64,000 bases of DNA. Origin: Streptomyces atratus (GTDB lineage: Bacteria > Actinomycetota > Actinomycetes > Streptomycetales > Streptomycetaceae). The translations under genes and the position numbers were made by a program. The DNA is taken from positions 1 to 64,000 of the forward strand of contig NZ_FPJO01000030.1 in the NCBI RefSeq assembly GCF_900119365.1, written 5' to 3'. A model generated the notes under the pieces. That model made no database searches, was not told the origin of the DNA, and worked only from the letters and a program-made list of their open reading frames with translations. This document shows positions 16,560-24,286 of the stretch, in pieces (position 1 is the stretch's first letter; every line of letters starts with the position of its first letter).

Positions 16560-18161
16560 ATGGAACGCCGGACAGGCGAGTACACGAAGAAGTACGCGCG
16601 GACATGGCAGGGGGCACTCGGTGTGCTGCTGGCGGGCGGGGTGCTGCTCACCGGCTGCTCCGGGACGCCGGCCGGGAACAAGACCTCCGCCGACGGCCGG
16701 CGCGACGGCCCGCTCCCGGCCCCCGCGCCCGCCGCGTCGGGCGGCGCGGCCGACAGCGAGGGGGCGAAGAAGCGGGACGGGCTGCGGGAGTCCGCACCGC
16801 CCGACTACCTCTCCACCTTCGCCCTGGACGTCGACACCGCCTCGTACGGCTACGCCCGCCGTACCCTCGGCGACGGCGGCCTGCCGGATCCGTCCACCGT
16901 GCGGCCCGAGGAGTTCGTCAACAGCTTCCGCCAGGGCTACCGGCGCCCGGACGGCAACGGCTTCACCGTGAACGTCGACGGGGCCCGCGCCGGGGCGAAG
17001 GGCGACGACTGGTCGCTGGTGCGGGTGGGGCTGGCCACCCGGGCCGCTCCCGCCCGTGACGAACGCCCGCCCGCCGCGCTCACCTTCGTCGTCGACATCT
17101 CCGGATCGATGGCCGAGACGGGCCGCCTCGATCTGGTGAAGAAGTCCCTGGACATCCTCACCGACGAACTCCGCGACGACGACTCGGTCTCCCTGGTCAC
17201 CTTCAGCGACGAGGCGAAGACCCTGCTGCCGATGACCCGGCTGCAAGGCCACCGCGGCAGGATCCGCGACCGGGTCGACTCCATGGAGGCCACCGACTCC
17301 ACCAATGTGGAAGCCGGCATCCGCCGCGGCTACGAAGAGGCGGTCGACGGCCGCGTCGAGGGCGCCAACAACCGGGTCGTCCTGCTCTCCGACGCTCTCG
17401 CCAACACCGGCGAGACCGACGCCGAAGCCATCCTGGAACGCATCGGCTCCGCCCGCCGCGACTACGGCATCACCCTCTTCGGGGTCGGCGTCGGCAGCGA
17501 CTACGGCGACGCGCTGATGGAGCAGCTCACCAACAAGGGCGACGGCCACACCACGTACATCGCCGACGAGGAACAGGCCCGCAAGGTCTTCGTCGACCAG
17601 TTGCCCGCACACCTCGAACTGACGGCCCGCGACGCCAAGGCCCAGGTCGCCTTCGACCGGGACACCGTCAAGCAGTTCAGGCTCATCGGGTACGAGGACC
17701 GCAAGGTCGCCGACGAGGACTTCCGCAACGACCGCGTCGACGGCGGCGAGGTCGGCCCCGGCCACACGGTGACCGCGCTCTACGCCGTACGCCTCAGGGC
17801 GGGCGCCTTCGGCCATGTGGCGACGGCGACCGTGCGCTGGCTGGACCCCAGGACCCGGGCACCGCACGAGCAGCACGGCACGGTCGGGACGGACGCGATC
17901 GACGGACCGCTGTGGGGCGGCGACAGCAAACGCCTCCAAGTGACCGCGACCGCCGCGTACCTCGCGGAGGCGCTGCGCGGCGGCCGGCTGCCGGGCGCGC
18001 CCGGACTCGGTGAACTCTCTTCGCACGCAAGGAAGCTGGCCGCCGAGACCGAGGACGAGTCGGTGCGGAAGCTGGCGACCATGGTCGGACAGGCCGACCG
18101 GCTCAAGAACGGCCCGGGCGACGGCGGTTCCGGGGAGGTACCGGAGGGCGAACTGGACTGA
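16560..18161 (+). CDS. von Willebrand factor A lipoprotein (YfbK-like)
   Basis: 533 residues. A signal peptide ends in the lipobox LLTGC (Cys33), so the protein is anchored on the outer face of the membrane. A ~55-residue low-complexity linker follows, then a conserved region (YLSTFALDVDTASYGYARRTL) and a vWA domain with the metal-site motif DISGSM near residue 179. The C-terminal half has the DUF3520-like segment that follows vWA in YfbK proteins. The family role is unknown, but intact metal-site residues imply ligand binding by divalent cation. It is expressed alone; the next gene starts 30 bases later and could be read through. Confidence 0.85.
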   Translation: MERRTGEYTKKYARTWQGALGVLLAGGVLLTGCSGTPAGNKTSADGRRDGPLPAPAPAASGGAADSEGAKKRDGLRESAPPDYLSTFALDVDTASYGYARRTLGDGGLPDPSTVRPEEFVNSFRQGYRRPDGNGFTVNVDGARAGAKGDDWSLVRVGLATRAAPARDERPPAALTFVVDISGSMAETGRLDLVKKSLDILTDELRDDDSVSLVTFSDEAKTLLPMTRLQGHRGRIRDRVDSMEATDSTNVEAGIRRGYEEAVDGRVEGANNRVVLLSDALANTGETDAEAILERIGSARRDYGITLFGVGVGSDYGDALMEQLTNKGDGHTTYIADEEQARKVFVDQLPAHLELTARDAKAQVAFDRDTVKQFRLIGYEDRKVADEDFRNDRVDGGEVGPGHTVTALYAVRLRAGAFGHVATATVRWLDPRTRAPHEQHGTVGTDAIDGPLWGGDSKRLQVTATAAYLAEALRGGRLPGAPGLGELSSHARKLAAETEDESVRKLATMVGQADRLKNGPGDGGSGEVPEGELD

Positions 18162-18191
18162 ACGGGGGGCGGCGGCCCGCCCGCCGAGGAC

Positions 18192-18671
18192 ATGATGACC
18201 CTCATGTCCTCCACCCTGTCCTCCCTGTTCCTGGCGCTCGCCGTGATCACGACGGGCCTCTACGCCGGATTCATGCTGACCTTTCTGATCGCGATCATGC
18301 CGGGCATCGCGGCACTGCCCGACGAGCGGTTCACGGCCGCCATGCGCCGCTTCGACGAAAAGGTGCCGGGACCGGCCTTCCTGGTCCTCTTCCTCGGCGT
18401 GATCGCGTTCCCGGCCGTCGTGGTCGTCGGCGGCGACGGCGGCTCGGACCGGATACTCGCCGTCGCCGCGCTGGTCTGCGCGGTCGCCGGCCACCTGATC
18501 ACGATCGCCGGCAACATCCCGCTCAACAAGGCGCTCGCGGAGTCCGAGGGCGGCGACGACGGCGCGGCCCGCGCGGCGTTCGAGTCCCGCTGGAACCGGC
18601 TCCACCGGGTCAGGACGCTCCTGTCCCTCGCCGCGTTCGCCCTGCTGGCCGTGGCCGGGGCGGAGTTCTAG
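18192..18671 (+). CDS. DUF1772 / anthrone-oxygenase-like membrane protein
   Basis: 159 residues and four membrane segments. LYAGFMLTFLIAIMPGIAALPDERFTAAMRRFDE and the later GNIPLNKAL followed by R-W-LHRVRTLLS are the marks of DUF1772, the family that includes fungal anthrone oxygenases. Bacterial members are mostly uncharacterised; no aromatic polyketide genes are near, so I do not infer that reaction. The tandem ATGs (18192, 18195) leave the exact start open by one codon. It converges with the decayed transporter gene. Confidence 0.75.
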   Translation: MMTLMSSTLSSLFLALAVITTGLYAGFMLTFLIAIMPGIAALPDERFTAAMRRFDEKVPGPAFLVLFLGVIAFPAVVVVGGDGGSDRILAVAALVCAVAGHLITIAGNIPLNKALAESEGGDDGAARAAFESRWNRLHRVRTLLSLAAFALLAVAGAEF

Positions 18672-18699
18672 GTCTGTCCGGCGGGCCGGCCTCCTCCGC

Positions 18700-19228
18700 T
18701 CAGAAGTCGAACTTGTCGATGTTGCCGCGGTCGAACACGGTCGGCTTGCCGAGGACGACATCGATGCCGCGGGTCGGCTCGTCGACGACGAGTACGGACG
18801 GCCCGGTCGCGAGCCACTCGGTGGCCGCGTGCACGGCACGGCGGTCGATCCGGCCGAGGACGCGCCGGGGCTGGCGGCCCATGAAGATGTTCTCGGCGAT
18901 CGACAGGTCGGGGAAGAGGGCCGGTTCCTGGTAGATGACCGCGATCCCGGCATCGCGGGCGTCGGCGGGCCCGTGGAAGACGACGGGCTCGCCGTCGAGC
19001 AGCAACTGCCCGCGGTCCGGGCGGTGCACACCGGCGAGCATCTTGATGAGGGTGGACTTGCCCGCGCCGTTCTCCCCGGCGAGCGCGTGGACCTCGCCGG
19101 GACACAGCGACAGGGACACGTCCCGCAGGGCGCGTTACGGCGCCGAAGGACTTGCTCACATCCTTCGGCGCCAGGACCGGGGCGACGGGATCCGGGCCCG
19201 GGGGCGGGCCCTCGGCGGGCTGGTTCAT
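18700..19228 (-). pseudogene. Collapsed sugar ABC importer: ATPase start fused to a substrate-binding-protein tail
   Basis: Begins like an intact ribose/rhamnose-type ABC ATPase: ATG at 19228 with GAGGAG upstream, APKDVSKSFGAV. A frameshift near 19128-19138 then moves the reading to another frame, which runs through GENGAGKST and VIYQEPALFPDLSIAENIFMG. After VHAATEW the sequence jumps to LATGPSVLVVDEPTRGIDV, a Walker B of the second ATPase half. A few codons later it becomes VLGKPTVFDRGNIDKFDF, which ends like a periplasmic sugar-binding protein, not an ATPase. At least one frameshift and two deletions therefore reduced an ATPase-permease-permease-binding-protein operon to about 530 bases. 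It cannot make a transporter. Confidence 0.85.
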
Positions 19229-19274
19229 GGGGGCTCCTCGGCGGTGGCATACGCGGGTGGAGCGCGATGTCCGG

Positions 19275-19325
19275 ACACCGTGAGTGCCCGTACACCGTGA
19301 GTGTCTTACGCCGTGAAAGGATTCA
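19275..19325 (-). promoter_or_regulatory. Leftover control region of the decayed importer
   Basis: ACACCGTGAGTG is repeated at 19275-19286 and 19292-19303, and TGAAAGGATTCA at 19314-19325 has short inverted arms. These sit upstream of the pseudogene start and probably include its former repressor site. The assignment rests on position only. Confidence 0.35.
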
Positions 19326-19404
19326 ATGAGGCGCCTCGGAAGGTGGACGGGGATCGCGGGCGCAGTCAATGGTGCGGTGGTGCCCCCTGTTCCGCACCCA
19401 CCGG

Positions 19405-20175
19405 TCAGGGGCCCGGGTGGGCGGCCAGGGTGTCCTCGATGCCCGTCCGGACGAAGACGCGCGCGAGACGGCCGCGTCTGATGCGCCACGGCAGGGACGT
19501 GCGGTGCGGACCGGCTTCGTACCGGCGGCGGTGGATGTCGCGGACGACCTCGGCCGGCGCACCCCACGCGGCCAGCACCTCCAGCGCCTGCCCCTTGGTG
19601 ATGAGCCGTCCGTCCCGCAGGGTGACCGCGGCCCGCGCGAGCGTCAGCAGCCCGAGGTCCACCCAGATGTCCCTCTGCCAGAGCGAGGGCCGGGCACTCG
19701 CCGGGTACCAGAACTCCTTGAGGTCGCCCCGGATGAACTCCGCCAGCTCCTGGTCGGTCACCTCCGCGACGATCCCGGCGGGCCCCGGGCCGAACAGCGC
19801 CGGCCCGCCCGTGCTCAGCTCCCGTCGGCTGACCGGCGTGACCGGCCGCTCGAACAGCCGGGACTGTGCCCAGGTCACATGGTCGCGCCCGGTGTCCGAC
19901 AGCTGCGAGCGCACCACGTAGGAGCAGTGCAGCCCGGCCGCCTCCGGTACCTGTGAGATCAACGTGCGGTGCAGCGCTTCGAGTTGTTGCCGCTGCGGGC
20001 CGCTGACCGGCGCACCCACGAGGGCCACGAGGTCGAGGTCGCTGCGGCCGGGCCGGTAGTCGCCCAGTGCCAGCGACCCGTGCGCCCAGAGGGCCTCCAG
20101 GGCGACCACGTGACCGACTTCGGCGGTGAACCGTTCCAGCAGCTGCCGGGTGGGCTGAGCCTCGGAAGCATTCAT
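19405..20175 (-). CDS. Nucleotidyltransferase with aminoglycoside-adenylyltransferase-like C-terminal domain
   Basis: 256 residues. The polymerase-beta-type nucleotidyltransferase motif is clear near residue 30: AHGSLALGDYRPGRSDLDLVAL gives GS and the two metal-binding Asp residues. The remaining ~170 residues resemble the helical C-terminal domain of ANT(3'')/ANT(9)-like enzymes (LWQRDIWVDLGLLTLARAAVTLRDGRLITKGQAL). Such proteins adenylylate aminoglycosides or other small substrates. Many Streptomyces homologues have no proven resistance role, so I make no resistance claim. ATG at 20175 is used; a start four codons earlier (20187) is equally open. Confidence 0.75.
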   Translation of the reverse strand: MNASEAQPTRQLLERFTAEVGHVVALEALWAHGSLALGDYRPGRSDLDLVALVGAPVSGPQRQQLEALHRTLISQVPEAAGLHCSYVVRSQLSDTGRDHVTWAQSRLFERPVTPVSRRELSTGGPALFGPGPAGIVAEVTDQELAEFIRGDLKEFWYPASARPSLWQRDIWVDLGLLTLARAAVTLRDGRLITKGQALEVLAAWGAPAEVVRDIHRRRYEAGPHRTSLPWRIRRGRLARVFVRTGIEDTLAAHPGP

Positions 20176-20442
20176 GGAACCGACCATGACACGGAGCGGA
20201 CCCGGCCGGACAGTGCCCCGGAGGGGACATGGCGCGTGCGTCCTGCTGCTCAACTCCGGCCTCGGCGGCCGGGTTTCGTCGCCCGGCGTTCGCCGGTCGT
20301 TCGAGTGGCAGAGCTGTAACGGTCGTTTCGGGGAGGCAACCGTCGCGCGCCGCCGCCGGTCTGAGACTGCACGGTGCCGGTGCTCCATCGACGCATCGCA
20401 CTGTTCACCCGAACCTTCCGAAACCCGAACGAAGGAGTCCAC

Positions 20443-21954
20443 GTGGCATCCCGTGCCCTAGGAACCACCGTGGTCCTCGCCATCACCGTGGCGACCGCCG
20501 TGACCACCTTCCCCACCGCCCAGGCGTCGACGCCCGCCCGCGCCACGACCTCGGTGTCGGCGTCCGCGAACGGGGCGGTGCCCGCACCGACCCCGCGCCG
20601 CGACGACTTCAACGGGGACGGCTACCCGGACCTCGCGTTCACCGCACCGGGTGCCACGGTCGACGGCAGGACCAAGGCCGGATACGTGGGTGTGGTGTAC
20701 GGCTCCAAGAACGGACTGCAAACCTCCACCAAGCAGGTCTTCACCCAGAACTCGCCCGGAATACCGGACGCCGCCGAGAGCGGCGACGCGTTCGGCAGCT
20801 CGATGGTCTCCGCCGACCTCGACAAGGACGGCTACAGCGACCTCGTGGTCGGTGCGGGCAACGAGCAGATCGGAACGTTCAAGGAGGCCGGTTCGCTCAC
20901 CGTCGTCTGGGGCGGCGAGAGGGGACTGTCCGGCGGCGCGACCCTCCTGACCGGCGATCACCTGTACGACGGGGTCGGCTCCCAGACCGCCGTCGGCGAC
21001 TTCGACGGCGACGGTGCCATGGACATCGTCACGCTCGGGGTGGGCGACATCCGCGTCCTGTCCGGGCCGTTCAAGCGCGACGGCAGCGCGGCGGCCCCCG
21101 CCCGGAAGATCCCCGACATGGACGATCTGCGCTACATGGACATCGCCGCGGGCGACTTCAACGGCGACGGCCGCGACGACCTGGCCGCCGTCGTCCACGA
21201 CGGCGACGAGTACGACGCCCGGCGCATCCTCATCCGCAACGGCGGCGCCACCGGCCTCGCCGAGGACTACACCACCGTCAACCGGCCCAACGGCTACCGC
21301 CTTCAGGGCGGCGAGACCATCACGGCCGGCCACATCAACGGGGACAAGTACGCCGACCTCGTGGTGGGCCGCACGGTCGAGGGCTACGACAGCGATCTGG
21401 ACTACCCGCTCGCCCTGGGCGGCATGATCACCTACGTACCGGGCAGTGCCACCGGACCGCGCGGCGACCGGGCCAAGGTCTTCAACCAGGACAGCGCCGG
21501 TGTCCCCGGTGCCGCCGAAGTGCACGACGGATTCGGCGCGTCCCTGTCGATCGGCGACATGAACGGCGACGGGTACGGCGACATCGCCGTCGGCGTCGCC
21601 CAGGAGGACATCGGCACGAAGAAGGACGCGGGCTCGGTCCTGGTCCTCCCCGGCACCGCGTCCGGCCCGACCGGGACCGGCACGGTGGGCTTCAACCAGG
21701 ACACGGCGGACGTCCCCGGGGCGGCCGAGGCCGGCGACCTGTTCGGCGGCGCCGCCAAGCTGGTCGACGTCGACCGCGACGGCCGCAGCGAACTGGCCGT
21801 CGGCGCCCCCGGCGAGAACAGCGGTGCCGGCTCCCTGTGGGTCTTCCCGACCACGGCCAAGGGCCTGACGGCCAAGGGCTCGTTCACCTTCGGCCACGGC
21901 ACGCTGGGCACCGTGGGAACGTCCGCGACGCTGGGATCGTCGTTCAACCGCTGA
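20443..21954 (+). CDS. Secreted FG-GAP (integrin-like beta-propeller) repeat protein
   Basis: 503 residues starting at GTG 20443, five bases behind GAAGGAG. A signal peptide (to about residue 30, ending TAQA) directs export. The rest is a set of FG-GAP/VCBS blades with calcium-binding loops: DFNGDGYPDLAF, DLDKDGYSDLVVG, DFDGDGAMDIV, DFNGDGRDDLAAV, DMNGDGYGDIAVG and a last DVDRDGRSELAVG. Blades such as FNQDSAGVPGAAEVHDGFGASL repeat almost word for word. It is likely a calcium-stabilised extracellular propeller. Streptomyces genomes carry many paralogues with unknown ligands. Confidence 0.9.
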   Translation: MASRALGTTVVLAITVATAVTTFPTAQASTPARATTSVSASANGAVPAPTPRRDDFNGDGYPDLAFTAPGATVDGRTKAGYVGVVYGSKNGLQTSTKQVFTQNSPGIPDAAESGDAFGSSMVSADLDKDGYSDLVVGAGNEQIGTFKEAGSLTVVWGGERGLSGGATLLTGDHLYDGVGSQTAVGDFDGDGAMDIVTLGVGDIRVLSGPFKRDGSAAAPARKIPDMDDLRYMDIAAGDFNGDGRDDLAAVVHDGDEYDARRILIRNGGATGLAEDYTTVNRPNGYRLQGGETITAGHINGDKYADLVVGRTVEGYDSDLDYPLALGGMITYVPGSATGPRGDRAKVFNQDSAGVPGAAEVHDGFGASLSIGDMNGDGYGDIAVGVAQEDIGTKKDAGSVLVLPGTASGPTGTGTVGFNQDTADVPGAAEAGDLFGGAAKLVDVDRDGRSELAVGAPGENSGAGSLWVFPTTAKGLTAKGSFTFGHGTLGTVGTSATLGSSFNR

Positions 21955-21966
21955 CCGCACGGGAAC

Positions 21967-21990
21967 GGGGGTGGGGCCGGCCCCATCCCC
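21967..21990 (+). terminator. Terminator hairpin after the FG-GAP gene
   Basis: GGGGGTGGGGC (21967-21977) pairs with GCCCCATCCCC (21980-21990), with a single G-U wobble, 12 bases after the stop. The very short nominal loop means the top one or two pairs will open. Confidence 0.65.
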
Positions 21991-22191
21991 GGAAGCCGGG
22001 CAGCGGGTATGTCCCGCCCGGGGGCCGCCTCCTACGGTGAGGCCATGCACCCGGTGCGCGCCTGACCTTCCCGCGCCCCTGCCGCCGGTCCACTTCCGTC
22101 CGGGCTTACGCCACCGCTACGGCACGCTCGTCAACGTGCCTCCGGGAGGCTATGCGGCCGGCGGACCGAGCACCGGATCCAGGCAGTGAAA

Positions 22192-22214
22192 AGGCCCTCC
22201 TGGTCGGAGGGCCT
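22192..22214 (-). terminator. Rho-independent terminator of the tRNA-Arg gene
   Basis: On the minus strand AGGCCCTCC pairs with GGAGGGCCT (nine pairs, five-base loop) and is followed by a T-run (AAAA at 22189-22192 on the plus strand). It lies 18 bases past the tRNA 3' end and is a true U-tract terminator, which is uncommon in this GC-rich DNA. Confidence 0.85.
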
Positions 22215-22232
22215 CATGGCGTGCGCACTGTG

Positions 22233-22305
22233 CGCCCCCGGCAGGACTCGAACCTGCGGCCAAGCGCTTAGAAGGCGCCTGCTCTATCCACTGAGCTACG
22301 GGGGC
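22233..22305 (-). tRNA. tRNA-Arg (anticodon TCT)
   Basis: A 73-base cloverleaf. The acceptor GCCCCCG pairs with CGGGGGC. The D arm is GCTC/GAGC and the anticodon stem GGCGC/GCGCT encloses CTTCTAA, so the anticodon is TCT reading AGA. The T arm is GCAGG-TTCGAGT-CCTGC and the discriminator base is G. CCA is not encoded. AGA is a rare codon in such a GC-rich genome, so this is a low-demand tRNA. No integrase or repeated 3' half is nearby, so it does not look like an occupied integration site. Confidence 0.97.
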
Positions 22306-22424
22306 CGGGTGGTGGCCTCGGCGGCCTGGAGCCCTGGGGCCGGGCCGGTCGGTGACCTGCCGGGACAAGGATAGGGCTCCGATCGCCTCGTCCTGGTTGC
22401 TTCACCTGCGTGGCACGATGTGGA

Positions 22425-22448
22425 GGTTCGGTGAAGCGAACCGATAAT
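22425..22448 (+). promoter_or_regulatory. Inverted repeat and -10-like box before the GTPase operon
   Basis: GGTTCG (22425-22430) and CGAACC (22437-22442) form a perfect inverted repeat with a six-base spacer. GATAAT (22443-22448) directly after it resembles a -10 box. The position fits a regulated promoter for the small ORF and the two GTPase genes downstream. No good -35 box is seen. Confidence 0.4.
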
Positions 22449-22466
22449 CGCAGGTAGGTGGGATTC

Positions 22467-22631
22467 GTGCAGCGCTTTTCGCGCCTCGCGCCCCGGGTGT
22501 TGTGCACTCGTTATGCCTGCGCCCCACTCATCCCCTCTGTCCCGACTTCATCCCTGGGGGAGAACCGGCGCGCAGAGGTGGCTATACGCTTCAAAAAGGC
22601 TCCAAAATTGGGCATTCTTCGCATGTGGTGA
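22467..22631 (+). CDS. Possible 54-residue upstream ORF coupled to the GTPase gene
   Basis: GTG at 22467 sits about five bases behind AGGTGGG. The frame stays open for 54 codons and stops in GTGA (22628-22631), which also holds the start of the following GTPase gene. That gene has no ribosome site of its own, which fits translational coupling. Against a real protein: about a third of third positions are A or T, unlike every neighbour, and the sequence (basic, VQRFSRLAPRVL at the start) matches nothing I know. It may be a leader whose translation matters more than its product. Confidence 0.35.
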   Translation: MQRFSRLAPRVLCTRYACAPLIPSVPTSSLGENRRAEVAIRFKKAPKLGILRMW

Positions 22632-24286
22632 CCTTGGACGTACGGCCTCAGCTCATCGACGCACTTTCCGCCCTGCGCGACCGTGTCGCTGCCGTGCGTC
22701 TTCCACTTCCGCTGCCGGGGGCCGCGCGCGCCCGGCAGACCCGGGGGGAGCTGCTCGCCCAGCTCGACGACTATCTGCTTCCCCGGCTCAGGGATCCCGA
22801 AGCACCCCTGCTCGCGGTCATCGGCGGGTCCACCGGGGCGGGCAAGTCGACACTGGTCAATTCGTTGGTGGGCCGACCGGTCAGCGAGGCCGGGGTGCTG
22901 CGGCCGACCACCCGGACCCCCGTGCTCGTCTGCCATCCGGATGATCACCACTGGTTCGCGGGGGTACGCGTACTGCCGCAGCTGACCCGGGTCTGGCTGC
23001 CGCCGGAGGAGTCCGGGAAGCCCGGCCGGTGCGCGGACCTCGACGGGCTCGACGGGTACGAGGAGGACGACGGGACCACGGTGCGGGTCGAGACCTCGCC
23101 CGGACTGCCGCGCGGCCTCGCGCTGCTCGACGCACCCGACATCGACTCGCTCGTGGTGCGCAACCGGATGCTGGCCGCCGAGCTGATCTGCGCCGCGGAC
23201 GTCTGGGTGATGGTGACCACCGCCTCCCGGTACGCGGACGCGGTGCCCTGGCACCTGCTGCGTACCGCCAAGCAGTACGACGCCTCGCTCGTCACCGTCC
23301 TCGACCGGGTGCCGCACCAGGTGATCGGTGAGGTGTCGCGGCAGTACGGGGCGCTGCTCACCCGGGCGGGCCTCGGTGAGGTGCCGCGCTTCACCATTCC
23401 CGAACTGCCCGAATCGGCCGGCGGGGGCAACGGGCTGCTGCCCATGACCGCCGTTGCCCCGCTGCGGGCCTGGCTCACCCACCGCGCCCAGGACCCGGCG
23501 GCCCGCCAGCAGGCGGTGGGGCGTACGGCGGCCGGGGTCATCGACTCCCTGGACGTACGGATGCCCGAGCTGGCCGGGGCCGTCGCGGCGCAGTACGCGG
23601 CGGCCGTGCGGCTGACCGGCGTGGTCGAGGACGCGTACCGCACGGAAGGCGCCCGGGTCCGGCGCGGGCTGCGCAGCGGCGGCGTGCTCGCCGGGGACGC
23701 CCGCACCAGATGGCGCGGATACCCGCTGTACAGCACCTCCGGCGAACTCCTCGAAGCGCTGGTCGAAAGCCTCTCCGCGCTCCTCCAGTGCGCCGTGGCC
23801 GCCGCCGATGAACAGATCCGCACGACCTGGCAGCGCGAGCCCGCGGCCGGGGAGTTCGGCTTCGAGGACGTCGGCCGGGAGGCCGGGGGATGGGGGCCCG
23901 CCGAGGACATCCGGGGCCGGATCACCATGGCCGTACGGCGGTGGTGGCGGGTCCTGGAGGAGCTGGCCGAGGAGGAGGTGCGCAGCCTGGAACGCAACGC
24001 CGCCCCCGACGCCGAGACCGTGGCCGCGCTGCTGGCCGCCGCACTGCTCGGCGGGCGCCGCACCCGGGGCGCCGGGGAGCAACTCGCCGAACGGATCGGC
24101 GCCCAGGGCGCGCTGCGGTTGCGCGACAAGGGCGGGGCGCTGCTCACCGACTGCCTCGACCGGGTGCTGAACGGCGAGCGCGACCGGCGGCTCGCACCGC
24201 TCGACGCGCTCGACGTGGCCCCGGAGCCGCAGGCCGAACTGATTGCCGCGCTGTCCGTACTGCAGAAGGAGAGGTGGCAGCGATGA
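22628..24286 (+). CDS. Dynamin-like P-loop GTPase, first of a pair
   Basis: 552 residues. GGSTGAGKST (66-75) is the P-loop, followed by RPTTRTPV (switch I Thr) and LLDAPDID (G3). The usual NKxD guanine-specificity motif is replaced by VLDRV, so base specificity is uncertain. The C-terminal half is helical and Ala/Glu-rich, without obvious membrane helices. Members of this family are annotated as dynamin- or YfjP-like, and their substrate and role are not established. GTG at 22628 is used because the conserved protein begins there; an upstream GTG at 22625 is possible. The gene overlaps the next one by four bases, so the two products are made in step and probably interact. Confidence 0.85.
   Translation: MTLDVRPQLIDALSALRDRVAAVRLPLPLPGAARARQTRGELLAQLDDYLLPRLRDPEAPLLAVIGGSTGAGKSTLVNSLVGRPVSEAGVLRPTTRTPVLVCHPDDHHWFAGVRVLPQLTRVWLPPEESGKPGRCADLDGLDGYEEDDGTTVRVETSPGLPRGLALLDAPDIDSLVVRNRMLAAELICAADVWVMVTTASRYADAVPWHLLRTAKQYDASLVTVLDRVPHQVIGEVSRQYGALLTRAGLGEVPRFTIPELPESAGGGNGLLPMTAVAPLRAWLTHRAQDPAARQQAVGRTAAGVIDSLDVRMPELAGAVAAQYAAAVRLTGVVEDAYRTEGARVRRGLRSGGVLAGDARTRWRGYPLYSTSGELLEALVESLSALLQCAVAAADEQIRTTWQREPAAGEFGFEDVGREAGGWGPAEDIRGRITMAVRRWWRVLEELAEEEVRSLERNAAPDAETVAALLAAALLGGRRTRGAGEQLAERIGAQGALRLRDKGGALLTDCLDRVLNGERDRRLAPLDALDVAPEPQAELIAALSVLQKERWQR

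Noticed and set aside
19405..20175. Calling the nucleotidyltransferase an antibiotic-resistance gene
   Set aside because: The fold fits aminoglycoside adenylyltransferases, but many chromosomal homologues have other or unknown substrates and no resistance context is present.
22045..22065. Six-codon ORF (MHPVRA) seven bases after a TACGGT box
   Set aside because: Looks like a leaderless leader peptide, but no gene follows on the plus strand before the tRNA and there is no Cys or repeat to suggest attenuation.
22233..22305. tRNA-Arg as an integration site of a mobile element
   Set aside because: No integrase, no repeated tRNA 3' segment and no change in composition on either side.
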